DNA of 64,000 nucleotides from Fragum whitleyi (lineage: Eukaryota > Mollusca > Bivalvia > Cardiida > Cardiidae): positions 34,486,411 through 34,550,410 of the forward strand of contig OX411556.1 in the NCBI GenBank assembly GCA_948146395.1. The letters are read 5' to 3'. Below, in pieces: positions 10,963 to 23,000 of the stretch (positions are counted from its first letter, which is position 1; each line of letters opens with the position of its first letter). The position numbers were made by a program, and so were the translations under genes. Under the pieces are notes generated by a model that saw only the letters and a list, made by a program, of their open reading frames with translations, ran no database searches and had not been told where the DNA came from.

Positions 10963-11130
10963 TTCATCAATACATTTAAGACGCATTTTTGTCTTACTGA
11001 TGACTTTTGAAATAGTAAAAACAACAACCACCTTACATAGGTATTTGTAGATTGTTAATACGTGATTTTTCGCCTATATATGTGGTAAGTCATCAGTAAG
11101 ACAAAAATGCGTCCTAAATGTATTGGTGAA
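10963..11130. mobile_element. 168-bp foldback MITE
   Basis: Arms of about 42 bp: AAGACGCATTTTTGTCTTAC on the left is mirrored by GTAAGACAAAAATGCGTCCT on the right. No coding capacity. Confidence 0.85.
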
Positions 11131-11141
11131 ACAGGCCCCAG

Positions 11142-11383
11142 GGGCCCGTTTTACTAAACTCCTTAGGACAAAATTGATCGTAAGTCAAAATCACAAACCG
11201 CACTCGGTGTTTTCATTCATCGTTAGATTACGCCTTGCAATATCTCAAAGGAATCGGCTTTAGAAGACAATTCCAATGAAATGATGCATGGCATTATTTC
11301 ATATTTAGTAACTACTGTAGAAGTAACTTTAATTTTTGACTTACACAAAAAAATGATCGTAAGATGCTTAGTAAAATGGGCCC
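11142..11383. mobile_element. MITE with GGGCCC ends
   Basis: GGGGCCCGTTTTACTAAAC at the left is mirrored by CTTAGTAAAATGGGCCC at the right, and ATCGTAAGTCAAAA by TTTTGACTTACAC. It directly follows the previous MITE. Confidence 0.7.
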
Positions 11384-12575
11384 TCGGTCTTATTATTCCG
11401 GGGGTCGATATTAGTGGTTTCGTTAAAGTCGTTATTGAATAAAATCATCGTTGTTGGAATCAGACACGATGGTGGATACGTCCACATTGAAATCTTTTAT
11501 TTTTTTGTTTATACCTAAGAGATCAGTCTGAATTCTAACCCTTGATCCAGACTCCTTTTTGTCGAGCCCGTTCTCTCTGATTGGATAAAAAATCAACACA
11601 TGTCGGAACTTTGCTCCGAACAAGCTCAATTTTAACGTGTGTCCTTAAACTGTGGCCTTGACCTTGGGACATTCTAAAATTTTCTTTCAAATGGCACATC
11701 TACTCATGGGGAGGTGGGCTATCCACAGGATTTTTGATAGCCCTAATGACAGCATTAAGGTCAAACGTTATTTTCGGGCTCGACATATGTTGTCTATCGA
11801 AAGCCAAATTGTCGGCACGATTTTGCCGCCCTCAAAAGGAAATCCCACAAGAAGTTTTCAACAAAGTAGCTTTTATGAATTGACCAATATGACCCGTCAC
11901 GCACATAATGATTCCGTTAAATGAATATTTGCAAAAGTTAATGTCCTCAATACATGTCAACCGTAGCTGACCTTCAACAATTTGTTATACTGCAAGGAAG
12001 AAACAAGGACAATACTACCATTACGCACATATCTCAACATCTTGTCGAACCAAGGGTTACGAACGTTTTACTCACTTATCGAGAAGAAACTATCGATTCG
12101 ATACCCCTTGACTCGTGAAAATGATAACTAGAGTGCGTAATAGAAACAAATCCTTTCGAAAAATGCCGTTGATGAAGAATCAGAAAATAGAAAAAGTTCA
12201 TTCAAGCTGTAGTTAAGATGATTTGACTATTCGCCAACGCTAAAAATATAATTAAGTGGAACGGGCTGGAGGACATTAATTTTTTGTCGTTCGAAATATC
12301 GCCTTTATACTATATATACTCTTTGGTGGTCGCCTTCTGAATGCGTATAAGTTTCAAGAACCTAGTTATGCCTATGAGAAAGACTACTCTAGAGTCAGGT
12401 AATCGTCAACGTGCAAAATGTTTCGACCCCAGTCAACCAGTGCATCCACAATTTGCTCACAACCCTGATGACAATTTTTTCGCATGACGAATATAAATGA
12501 CCCGTCACAAGATTAACTCCGTAAAATGGGTAATTTAAAATAAAAAAAAGATATTTGAAAAAGCTGAAAAAACAA
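11384..12575. other. Intergenic sequence with dispersed-repeat remnants
   Basis: No gene was found. ATATGACCCGTCACGCAC near 11887, the CTAGAGTGCGTAATAGAAAC block near 12128 and TAGTTATGCCTATG near 12363 look like decayed dispersed repeats. The last two blocks have relatives at about 29740-29930. Confidence 0.4.
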
Positions 12576-12688
12576 CCAGTGGTGCAAACTGTTTGCAAAG
12601 TATACCCCGCTTTGCACGCAAGTACACGTGAAAAGCGTTTAATGATTTGAAAACAGTAAGTACCGTTCTGTCATCTTGAACGCAGGTT
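12576..12688. repeat. Foldback element, CCCCGCTTTGCACG family, decayed copy 3
   Basis: GGTGCAAACTGTTTGCAAAG and TATACCCCGCTTTGCACG are intact; the right arm (CACGTGAAAAGCG, AACGCAGG) has decayed relative to the copy at 10702. Confidence 0.75.
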
Positions 12689-12750
12689 TAAAGTTGCATG
12701 TTACACTCTTTTTGAGGGTTTTAGTCATTCAGTAAAACTTGATTAAAATA

Positions 12751-13009
12751 TACTAGGACGAAAAAGAAACACCGGAATACATAAAATATGCATTATAGAC
12801 GAATCGGGCTGCCATAGCTACGCAAAGAGGACACACAAGATACTGATATGTCCATGCCGTGTTTCGCAAAACAAGAAGAGTCACCGCTAAAGTTTTTTTT
12901 CACATAATCAGATGACATTTCATACAAAATGAATATGATAATCCAATAATACAATTTATCCTTAAAACAATCATTATAGGTTACCCGGCGTTTCTTTTTC
13001 GTCCTAGTA
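12751..13009. mobile_element. 259-bp MITE with TA target duplication
   Basis: The terminal repeats TACTAGGACGAAAAAGAAAC and GTTTCTTTTTCGTCCTAGTA are perfect over 20 bp and extend with one mismatch to CCGG. TA flanks lie at 12749-12750 and 13010-13011. The TA duplication points to a Tc1/mariner-like origin (inference). Confidence 0.82.
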
Positions 13010-13059
13010 TATTTTTTGTTTATGTGTAGACTTTTAGGTTACCATAAATAAAATCCTTA

Positions 13060-13245
13060 AAACTTCAGTCTAAACAAGCTGAAGTTAAGAGGGTTTGGTT
13101 ATGAATCTACGATTAAATGTTTCAAGTTATATCTGATGACAGTATATAAAAGTGCTTAGATATAAAAACAGCTGATATAACTAAACCTAATGTGCAACTA
13201 CCCGCTACTTAGGCTCCGTCCTACCAGGGCAAAAATCATGGATTA
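13060..13245. mobile_element. Decayed relative of the 6600-6990 MITE
   Basis: It shares the ACTTCAG...CTGAAGTT hairpin and the end ACTTAGGCTCCGTCCTACCAG, then ATGGATTATA, with the element at 6600-6990. Confidence 0.6.
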
Positions 13246-13271
13246 TAATACTGTAAAAAGTACAACGAGGA

Positions 13272-13495
13272 TTTGTTTGTTTGAATGGAGTTTTACGCCG
13301 TTTTCTACAATTTTTCAGTAATATCGCGGCGGCTGAAGCACCTAACAATGGATTCCTGGTATTTTTCTCACCATTACTACCATTACATCATTTCCTAGCC
13401 TCCAGCTGCTATCTCACATAGGTCTATGATTATCATCCCATTGGTGAGAGACGAATAGATGGAAAGAGTAAGTGCCGCCGTCGGGGATCGAAACT
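13272..13495 (-). mobile_element. 5'-truncated SINE with 12-bp target duplication
   Basis: This is the reverse complement of the 8058 SINE from its 3' end to the B box. Direct repeats GTACAACGAGGA lie at 13260-13271 and 13496-13507, a clean target-site duplication that proves retrotransposition. The open frame from 13459 runs out of the SINE and is not a gene. Confidence 0.88.
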
Positions 13496-13766
13496 GTACA
13501 ACGAGGAAAGAAGTCATAAAAACACTAAAGGAGCTTGAAAGATTTTTTAAAGGTCGTCGAATTAGGTTTCGTTTAGCTAGATATCAACGTGAAAAGGGCG
13601 ATAAATCGGAAGTAAATTTTAACTTAATGACTCGACTTATATCCAGGGTAATATGTTTTTTTCTGTTACATCTTTTAAATAATTTCAGACACACAAAAAG
13701 ATCATTTTCATTTCTTCTATGACTTACAATAATTATAAAACATCACGCAAAAACTGTCTCATTTAC

Positions 13767-13810
13767 AGTTAACAGCATCATGTAATCGACAAGGTGAATG
13801 ATTTTGGAAA
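13767..13810. mobile_element. Left end of a split AAAGGGAGGTAAT-family MITE
   Basis: CAGTTAACAGCATCATGTAATCGACAAGGTGAATGATTTT-like sequence matches the family's left end; a matching right end lies at about 16410-16735. The 2.6 kb between them may be later insertion or unrelated sequence. Confidence 0.45.
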
Positions 13811-14389
13811 ACTTTCGGAATGAAACTGATGATTTTATTGCCCTCTTTTGAATAATATCCTAGTATTTTATCTATAATACTGATATTATTGAATACACGA
13901 AACACTGAGTTCGACAGCAGATAAATATAAAATTTGTAGAAGTCAACAAGTAAATCAAGTAAAAGCGAATGGAAATATTTAAAAGTTAAACCTGTTTTCA
14001 AATAATAACATTTTTTAGGTAATAGATATGGTTGAAATATTATCACGTGTTTGCTTTTCTCGTTTAGCATGCAGAAAATCGCATTTTCACGAAAAGAATA
14101 CTTTAAAAAAAAGAAGCTACATCTGTGTTTGTTACATGAGACTTTACAATTTTACACCTATCAACTTCTCTTAGGAGAAATTGCACTATCCCTTACATGG
14201 AATAACTATAAATGTTTCAAACCGTGGACTAGAGAAAAAAAGAGGTCTATGAGAGTCTTAGGTGCTCTTATAACTTTATTTTTCCTAAAGCCTAAATCTT
14301 TCTCCTAAAGCTTATCTGATATTTCAGGAACTTGGTTGCTTTAGTTTAGAGAGTCAAATAACATTTGTTGTCTTGTGGAATTCAACAAG

Positions 14390-15450
14390 GCCCCTTTCAA
14401 GTGTTCAGCGGCGGATTGCCCAAAAATTCAAAGGTGACAACCTTTATGATCCTGCAATCATGCTGTGCAAGTTTCATGTGAATCCATAGACATTTATGAA
14501 CCTTATCACGTAATCAACATTGCATTAAGTGAAAATTCATAAGACTCCTTTTCCCGTATAACGTAACGGATCGTCCTCAACGTTTTGACACTTCCATCAT
14601 ACTGTGAAGTTTCAAGAGAATCAGATAATATTTGTGACCCGTCACGCAAAAGGGACCATCTGGGAACTTTGTAAAATGAATATTTCAGCATTTGTCAACC
14701 AGAGGTCGCATTTCAAAAATTGTTTCACTGGAAGATAGATTGAAAATTCTAGATTCGGAAAATTCTAGATTCGGAAAATTCTAGATTCGGAAAATTCTAG
14801 ATTCGGAAAATTCTAGATTCGGAAAATAAGCCCATTGCGAAAAGTGTCGACCCTAGTCAGTCTACGTAAACCACACAGTCTGACTAGGATCGAAACTTTA
14901 CGCACTATCCAGATGGTCCATTTTCGCGTGACCGGTCATATTTGTTAACTTTATTGCGTCAACAAGGTTGCATCAACCGAAATTCTAAAATGCCTCCTTC
15001 CGCTGTTTTCCGAGGAATCATCTCCGTTTTTACAGGCGACCATCCATGTGACTCTTAGAAACAACATGTGAAAGTTGGAAAAGATACGGTGAATATTTGT
15101 GGACTTGATTGCCTAAAAAAGATTTCGTGAACAGATATTCAATATGACCCTTTTTCCCGTGATTTCTGACGGATTGTCCCCCTTTTTTTAAAGCGACCAC
15201 CCTTACGACCCTTCAGTCAACCTGTCAAGTTTCAAGGGAATTCGATAATATCCGAGGGCTTTATCGCCTAAACAAGATTACAGTAAGTAAAATTTCCATA
15301 AGACGCCATTTTTTCATTGTTTTCTGATTGGTCGTCCCCATTTTAATAAGCGAAATCGTTATGACCGAAGAAAATTCTTATGAACGCTTTAAAAGACTCC
15401 GAAAATAGTTGTGGACTTTATTGCTCAAACTTTCGCATTTGATGTATTGA
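14390..15450. repeat. Diverged tandem array, ~155-bp units
   Basis: A block of the type CCC-TTTTTCCCGTGATTTCTGACGG recurs near 14545, 14991, 15148 and 15306, together with AAGTTTCAAGNGAAT and ATAATATTTGTG-type blocks. The spacing is about 152-158 bp, or three units between the first two. Units are strongly diverged. Confidence 0.55.
14742..14827. repeat. Minisatellite, 16-bp unit, 5.4 copies
   Basis: GAAAATTCTAGATTCG is repeated five times without change, plus six bases. It lies inside the diverged 155-bp array. Confidence 0.97.
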
Positions 15451-15639
15451 AAAGTTAACAGATCACAAGCTGATAAAAAAAAAGAAAAAAAAACAAGAAA
15501 AAGTGTCGCTGTCATGTAACATATCACTAAAGCTTTAGCTTTAAAACAAACTAGAACTGTCGCAAAGCGGACTGATACCCTCGACAGGGTATTGTCCTAC
15601 CAGGGCTATTTCCCAGTATAAGTGCTTTCAATGCAACAT

Positions 15640-16410
15640 GGTAACAAAAACTGGGTAAATTTTTTAAAGTTTTAGGGGGATGATTTGGCAACCACTATAT
15701 GCAAATTTGTAGGTAAAATGCTTCAGATAATATAGATAATGTACAAATTGACACGTTCAAGGGGAAATAATTAAGCGGCTAATATGAGTAGGCTTAAAAT
15801 GCACTACCACTAGCTTACACTGAAAATTACATTGTCTACATATATCGAAGTATTGACCTGCAATTTCAAGTGAGTGATCAAAGATTAATTTTACATTGAA
15901 AATGATAGGAGATAACGGTTTCTCGGACCTCACTCTTTCTTGCGGAACTATAGTAGCAGTAATATTGTAAGAAAAATGCTCCAGGTAATAAGAACATACC
16001 AAAGTTTATTAATTCAAGGATAATACAAATGTCAAATTCCGTGGAGATGATGTGGCAACAAATCACAATAAGGACTTTAAAATTGCAGGTGCTCAACTTC
16101 CAATGCAGGTACACATTATGTATTGATTTCAAGTAGGTACATGCAATAGTGTAGGGGAAATATTCCGGACAACAATAATTTAGTGACATTTGCGTGATTA
16201 AGGGGAGATAATTCAGCAATTAAGAAGAGTAAGTGTTCCAAAATTGCAGGTGCACAACTTCATAAGTAGATACAAATTATGTTTAAATTTCAAGTCAATA
16301 ATAGCAAAAGTGTAGGAGAAATGCTCCGGACAACAATAATTTAATGAAATTTACATGTTCAAGGGGAGATAATTCAGCAACCAATGAGAGTAGGGCCTTC
16401 AAAATTGCAG
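15640..16410. repeat. Diverged tandem array, ~175-bp units
   Basis: Blocks AAGGGGAGATAATTCAGCAA, TTCAAAATTGCAGGT and CTCCGGACAACAATAATTTA recur at roughly 175-bp spacing, best preserved at about 16145-16410 and more decayed toward 15640. Antisense open frames here are spurious. Confidence 0.65.
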
Positions 16411-16735
16411 GTACAGGATGAACAAAATTTGCAATATCTATTTCCTCCCTATAATAAAATATGCACACAGACACGCAAGGTCTATAAATGGAGTCCTATT
16501 TCTTCAAGAACCTATCAAGTCGCTTACAATTTTAACTATGTGAGTGAAATCGAGATTTTTTTCTGTTTATATTTATTTTTAATGTAGTTGTTTATTGCAT
16601 CTTTTTTAGTCATTTTGAAGCGTTTTTGATCGATTTGAGTGATTTTGTGGAATGGATAGACGGAGCGCTGAGTGAGTGATTTAGAAAGGTTTTGATTGAG
16701 ATGAATGTCAATTTCACGATGTAACTAACTGTACT
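16410..16735. mobile_element. Right part of an AAAGGGAGGTAAT-family MITE
   Basis: GATGAACAAAATTTGCAATA, TTGAGTGATTTTGTGGAATG and the end GTCAATTTCACGATGTAACTAACTG-type sequence match copy A at 8443-8879. Confidence 0.6.
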
Positions 16736-18459
16736 CGTATATCAAGTATCTAGTAGGTATTACGTTTTTCACGACTACCGTTTTAAACAGACGAACTGTT
16801 TTACCTGTTAAAATCAATTCATTTTACAGTAAGTTCAGTTTTCTTTTCTTTTTTACTCGAAATGATAAACAATTGATCTTATTTAATTTTTAAACTTATG
16901 AAAAAATTTCATTTGGGATATAACCTATTTTTAAGATGAAATTTTCTTTAACTGAACATGCCCCATTTAATTAAAGAGATGAGATTTTGTTCGTCCATCG
17001 GCGGATATTTGGCAAGAATCATACTTCTGAATATTTGATGTGAACCGCTTTTAAGATTCTTATTTTTTTCTTTTAAGTGAGAACGAAATATCTAAATTCG
17101 TTTTGACTTTGAATATATTTTTATTTGGCTGCATCTTCTATCTAGAAAAACTAGCTTACTATTGAAGTGAAACATCAATTTAGACAGCGCATCAGTAAAA
17201 GTTACGCAAAGTTCGGCAGCAATGAACTTTCACGATGTCAAACGAGTTTTCAAAATTATTTTTATGAGGAAACCTCGTTCAACATTGTAAAAAACCACGA
17301 GTTCCGAGGCGGTTCGGAATTAATACGGGTCCACTACTTTAGAATTTATTTGGACAATTAAGCGGAATATCTTAAGTATGACAATTTTGCTTGGACAAAT
17401 CCAGCGATTGTGCCTTTAAGTGGTTATCGAAAAATATGAGCGCACTTTATCAGATGCGTTCCCAATGCGATTTGGTATGACTAACCCAATATTTCTGCTA
17501 CAGCTCCAGAACCGTGCCTGCCTTGCAAGCAAGTGTTCCGGGCTGTTGTGAATTTTTGAAGTCGCGATGAACTGAATTTTAATGTATTTCTACATGCAAT
17601 CATTGATGATATTTTTTTCCCTAAATTCATTACAAATTATATTGGCGTGGATTTCTTTTTAAAAAATAAATCACTTTGGGCCATCATGTACTTGTTTTTG
17701 ATGATGTAAATAAAAGTTAGATTTTGGGAATAAAACAATATTTTTTCGAGAACGTTTGTTCCTGCGTTTTACTTTTGTAATTGTTACTTATAAAATATTT
17801 TACAATTCCTTGTATTCAATTAATCATGTCTACCAACTCACACACATAGAAAGTCACCACTCAACTTCTTAGGGTCCAATCGTTAGCATTTTGCAAGTAA
17901 AATGGTATTTTAAAAAAAATCACTTTCCACGAAAAATGCATGGAACGCTATGCTGATATTTTGGTCAAATTATCCTAGAGGTACACTCTACAAAATATAT
18001 CTACATGTATTTAATACAAATTCAAACAAGTACCTAATGATGTCGGACTACTGAAAAGATGAAGATGATATTTTGTAATTTCATTGAGGTTTGAAACTAA
18101 AAATCGAATCACACTGTATGAATAGGCGCAGCAGATTCACTCATGAGTGTTATAAGGGTTTTGGTTTTAGCTTCATAACTCCATGAAATTAAAACTGCTC
18201 TCTTCATATTAATATCATAATTACTCTCTACATTCAATACCACAAAGCAAAAATTTAAAAATAAATCTGTAATAAGACAGATTCTTTGTGGGAGTACTTT
18301 TTTCGCAAAAGCTTAAAAAAAGCTGTGTACTCAAAAATATTTTCATTGAGGATTAAAACCATTTTTTTAGTCAAGTAGGTTGTACAAAAATTGATGGAAA
18401 CCAATAACATTAAAACATTTGGCAATGATTGCAATGACTTGATAACCTTGATATTATAC
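16736..18459. other. AT-rich intergenic DNA with two decayed repeats
   Basis: A half copy of the 4560 MITE lies at about 17190-17345, ending ATACGGGTCCACTACTTTA. A decayed relative of the 5267 hairpin lies at about 18080-18210 (TTTCATTGAGGTTTGAAACT). No gene was seen in the rest. Confidence 0.5.
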
Positions 18460-19633
18460 TGAACAACAAAAATAACGCATCGCTTCGTTTTTAAGGTATA
18501 ACTTTTTACGTAATATAAAGTTTGAAAGAATCGTTATATCAAAATAAACGTTGACCCATTATTGATTTGTTTAAAAAAGGTCGAAAATGTATACATACGC
18601 ATTGCAGAGTTACACACCCATAAAGGCGACAACCCCCAAAATGAAAAATTTTGAAATTAGAGAATTATTCAATTGCTAATTAAAAGTCTCTAGCGCGTCA
18701 ATCCATGTACAAAATTGCACTCAAAGAATGTCTGACACGTGGATTTCTGAATTTTATAAAGACTTACTCCCAATATGGCTTTCCATTAGATGTACTTGCT
18801 GTCCCAATCTGACTCAAAACCTGGGGTTTTCGTGTTCTTTTTGACCCTCATTGCAAGCTCGTATTTGAGAGGCTAGATCTTCAGATAAGTCCAGTCGGTG
18901 AAAGATTAGACATTGTTATCACTTTAAAAAAGGTGTTCGCGAAGAAAGTCTATAGTTGCATGAGCTGAATGGACCATAACATTGACTTGCTTATGGAGTG
19001 TTACATATGGCTATTGCTACTGAAGGATTAGATACTCGACTCAGATTTATAATTTTTGTGTTTCACTGTCACCAATAGTCCACTAAAACCTGAAAAACTG
19101 TGACGTATAGAGTAAGAATTTCCGCTCATATCACCTTATAATGCAGCCTCCTCATCGTGTTAGCATCCAAAGTATGGCATCGAGAGCTGTTAAAATTGAA
19201 TGTTTAACCTTGCAATGGGCCAGTTATTGTCCCTCATGGCAGTTGCAAGTGTCCTTGATTTAATGAATCTTTTCAATATTACTATGCGCGATAGCGTTTC
19301 GAAATTCAATTTTTCGCCACCGCCAAACTCGAAGACTTTGCTTGATCTGATTAATGTATACACTGTTTTTCATTGCCACCTTTATTTGCTGTAATACTCG
19401 ACCAACTTTATTATCGTTAGATGCATTCGTTCTGTTGCACGAGCAGAAAAAATGTCTATTACATTCAAGTGTCTTTACTCAACTGAGTATGAGTTTAGGA
19501 TTGAATTTCTGTCAAAATTGTTTACCTAGTGGCCGGCCAATCTAAAGTACATGTAATGTCATATTAGTAAATTGAACGATTTCGGGGTAAAATTATTTGT
19601 CATTGAAAAGTGATGCGTTATTTTTGTTGTTCA
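18460..19633. mobile_element. 1.17-kb element with GAACAACAAAAATAACGCATC inverted ends
   Basis: TGAACAACAAAAATAACGCA at 18460 is mirrored exactly by TGCGTTATTTTTGTTGTTCA ending at 19633, and TA dinucleotides lie close outside both ends. The size fits a decayed Tc1/mariner-type element, but I could not read a transposase in it; the short open frames at 19200-19545 show no motif I recognise. Confidence 0.7.
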
Positions 19634-19727
19634 ATGTAGATCTACTTATAAATATCGCCAGCACGTGGGTAGTAAGGTTTATAGAGACCGTACTCATAGA
19701 AGTCTGTAACTTATAAACCTTGATCAG

Positions 19728-19967
19728 GGCCCGAGGTTATAAAACTTTTCTCAGGCTCAATTCAAACTTTTCTCAAATTTGAATTTGAGATTAAAACAGT
19801 AATTCTGTTTTATTACTCATTTTAATGTATTTACATAAAAGATGAAATTAATAGATTGTCATTAATGACAACTTATTAATATTATCTTTTATTTTCATAC
19901 ATTTATTTTAATCTAAAATTCGAGAAAATTGAACCTGAGTCTGAGAAAAGTTTTATAACCTTGGGCC
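19728..19967. mobile_element. 240-bp MITE, GAGGTTATAAAACTTTTCTC ends
   Basis: Left GGTTATAAAACTTTTCTCAG is mirrored by CTGAGAAAAGTTTTATAACC, centred on ATTGTCATTAATGACAA. A second copy follows in tandem (from about 19985) but is split by the 4.5-kb element: its right half resumes at 24587 and ends near 24690. Confidence 0.82.
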
Positions 19968-20083
19968 AAGATGACCTTGGCTTTTCTTTTCTCAAATTTG
20001 AATTCGAGATTAAAACAGTAATTCTGTTTTATTACTCATTTTAATGTATTAACATAAAAGATGAAATTAATAAGTTGTCATAA

Positions 20084-23000
20084 TAGTGCGGTGCCTTATG
20101 TAATCCCGTAGGATTTTCGTGCTGAAATTGATTTTTTTGGCTTTAATTGATTGTTTATGGGTCAAGAAATCGGAAACTATGCGGGTCCAAATTTTTCGGG
20201 TCTGTTCCCCGATTTTATGGGCTCTCAAAGGAGCCCATATGGGCAAAATGAGTATTTTCCTAATACTACGTTCAGGAAAGGCGTTTTTCTGTTCTTCTTA
20301 AAAATTTTATTGCGATTAACAAAGGATTTAGTGTTAGAACATTTTAGAAATACAGTAACCCATATTTCAAAAGCTTTTCCACTATTTTTTGGGCTCTCAC
20401 AGAGCCCAAAATAGCTATTTTGACTGTTTCTTCTTAATGGGTTTAGTAAAAACATTTTTTTTGTTTAGAGATGATTTTTAAGCTCTGTTTGGTATAAAGT
20501 GTTGGTTTGCATTGAAATACTTGCAGGTCGATGTTCTCTATAACCATCTCAGGATTTTATGGGCTCTCCGGTATAATAGCCCATCCGAACTGATTTGGGT
20601 GTTTTTTTTAATAAGGGTCACAAAAAATAACTGGATTTTAATGAGCCAATGTGAACTAACACGGGCACTTTGACTAATAATGGGTTGATGAAAATCAATT
20701 TCTTGTCTTAAACATTTCTCGAGCCTTATTAAATTAAGTAGGGTTAGGATGAGTGTAGAATTAAAAAAATGCATCAAATATCTAAAACCCACACATGATT
20801 TGATGGCGCTTGGTGAAGCCCATATGTGCAGGTTTGAATATCCTCCAAATAAATGAAAGACCTACTCTATAATTCGAAGGTTTTTTACACAAGTCTAAAA
20901 TCATTGTAGTTGAAAAATCTAAAATTTGTATCCCCGGTCGCTTGTATCAAACTTGCTATATTAAATAAAGCTGCTCTTTCACAGATTGGGAAATACGTTT
21001 TTTTTTTTTTTTGATTAATCGAAAATTATTACATGTACTTTATCGTGTAAAATACTCTACAATAAAACGATTCGATCTTGTAAGGAAATAAAAAAAGACA
21101 GATAATTCTGAATTTAGCGGAATTCCATTCTGAAAAAATAAAGCAACTGCTATCGCCTAAAAGGTTATTCTTAAATTTTGAGTCAACTATTTACGCATGC
21201 AATTCCTTCTGTTTGTCCCATTCTTTCAAATGTCAAGGTCGAAGTATTTGTCAATTGGGGAATTTCATATCGAAACATGCGAAGAATGAAACATTATACA
21301 TGAAAATTAACAATTTCGAAATTTATAGACTGGTTATAAAAAGACCTGTTTGTCACTGGCCTAGCCGATTCGAACATTCAAGCTACAATTATTTTTAAAT
21401 GAGTTGTTATTAGTCCCATACCCATGTGCGATTCTTAAACATCGAAAAATGCACTAATTTCTAAGAACCAGATTTGTAATTGTTCTAGATGAAGAACTGT
21501 GAAAGAGTAGCTTTAAGCACACAGCCATGGTCACCACACCCTTTTTCTGATAGGTTTGACTTTACAGTAAGATACAAGATTGTGGGGAGGTGTAAGGTCA
21601 AGAAGGAGGATTAATATATTTTTGTCGAATGAGAAACACAATTGCTTGACAATTTTACTGATGGAGACAATCGTTCGATCTGTAATGTGGTGATCATGAG
21701 TGTTCTGATCTTCACGATCACATTACTATATCTTCTTTTCAGTTACCACAGTTACTGTCTTTATTGTTTCGAACTGAAATAGTCAAGAGACTCAGTGCAA
21801 GAAATGATAATATTTTTCGATGATCACAGAATCTGTTTCCATGACTTAGAAGTTTCATTAATAAATCGAATTTTAAAGTTTTCGATGTTATCGAGCTGTT
21901 CTTGTTGGTCATATTTTAAAATGACTGGTAAAAACAAATCATTATTATTCTGTCTTGGCTTAAAGAAATTTTCCTTGTCACTGTGCATGGTTCACACGTC
22001 TTCCAAACCAAAACAACATGCTCGCTTGTATGACCAATAAAAACTAGTTCGTCAAAATCTGTTTGTTTAGATTTGAATGGGCATAGCTGTTACCGGAACA
22101 GTGAACTGCAGGAGTTTTGCACCTGAAGTGGTAATAACAATGTCCGTTCATATCTAATCTAATGGTTGTTCCATATTAATTTCAACCTATACTTTTAAGA
22201 AAACTTGAAGTTTATTTTTATTTTCTTGAAGACACATCTACCAAAGAAAAACTTTTCAAGTATTTCCTTCAACTATGTGAATCAAGCAATACTAGAGCAG
22301 TCTCGCTTTGCCTAAGTCCGATATTTTCTACGTGGTATTAAAGTATATACATATGGTCAGCAAGAAAGTCCCTCCTTTAGCCATAACGAACCCTCAATTC
22401 CTACATGCATCCATTGAATAGGGACATTTTTTCAAGGGTTTGCGTTTCCACTGGGTAGGTTGCAAAATTAAAACAGGATTCAGATGGCCATGCCCAATGA
22501 TGTTCTTTACCAAACGTGCATTTCCCGAGGCAGCAAGATATAATTCAAATCTGCAAGATTACATGTACACAGATTACTGTTAAGTCGATGCAATTTAACA
22601 GACACATCCAATATCGTGCATTTCTTAAAAAGACGGGTTCCTATGATTTGGTCTAGTCCATGATGTTTCTTTTATAGACATAAATGCCCCTGTCTAGAGA
22701 TTATAACATGCCAAAACGATTTGAAATTATAAAATTGTTGTAACTGATATGAATTTTTGGTAACTGATTTCTAAAATAAAATTAAACAGAATAGATAAAA
22801 GAGAATAAAACTATATATGTTACAAGAATTTTCTTTGTAATAAGCGTTGCAAACCATATGTATGCGTCTCAGTATCACCTCTTTTACTTGACTGTTAGGA
22901 AGATTTACTACTTGTTTTAAAAAATGAACCAATTTTTTATCAGAACAGATAGGATATATACTTATAGACATTTCCATAAGAGTGTCTGCAAGTAAGGACA

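Noticed and set aside
14742..14827. CRISPR-like array
   Set aside because: Units are contiguous 16-mers without spacers, in a eukaryotic genome.
15757..16219. Antisense frames of 81 and 113 codons
   Set aside because: They lie within a diverged ~175-bp tandem array.
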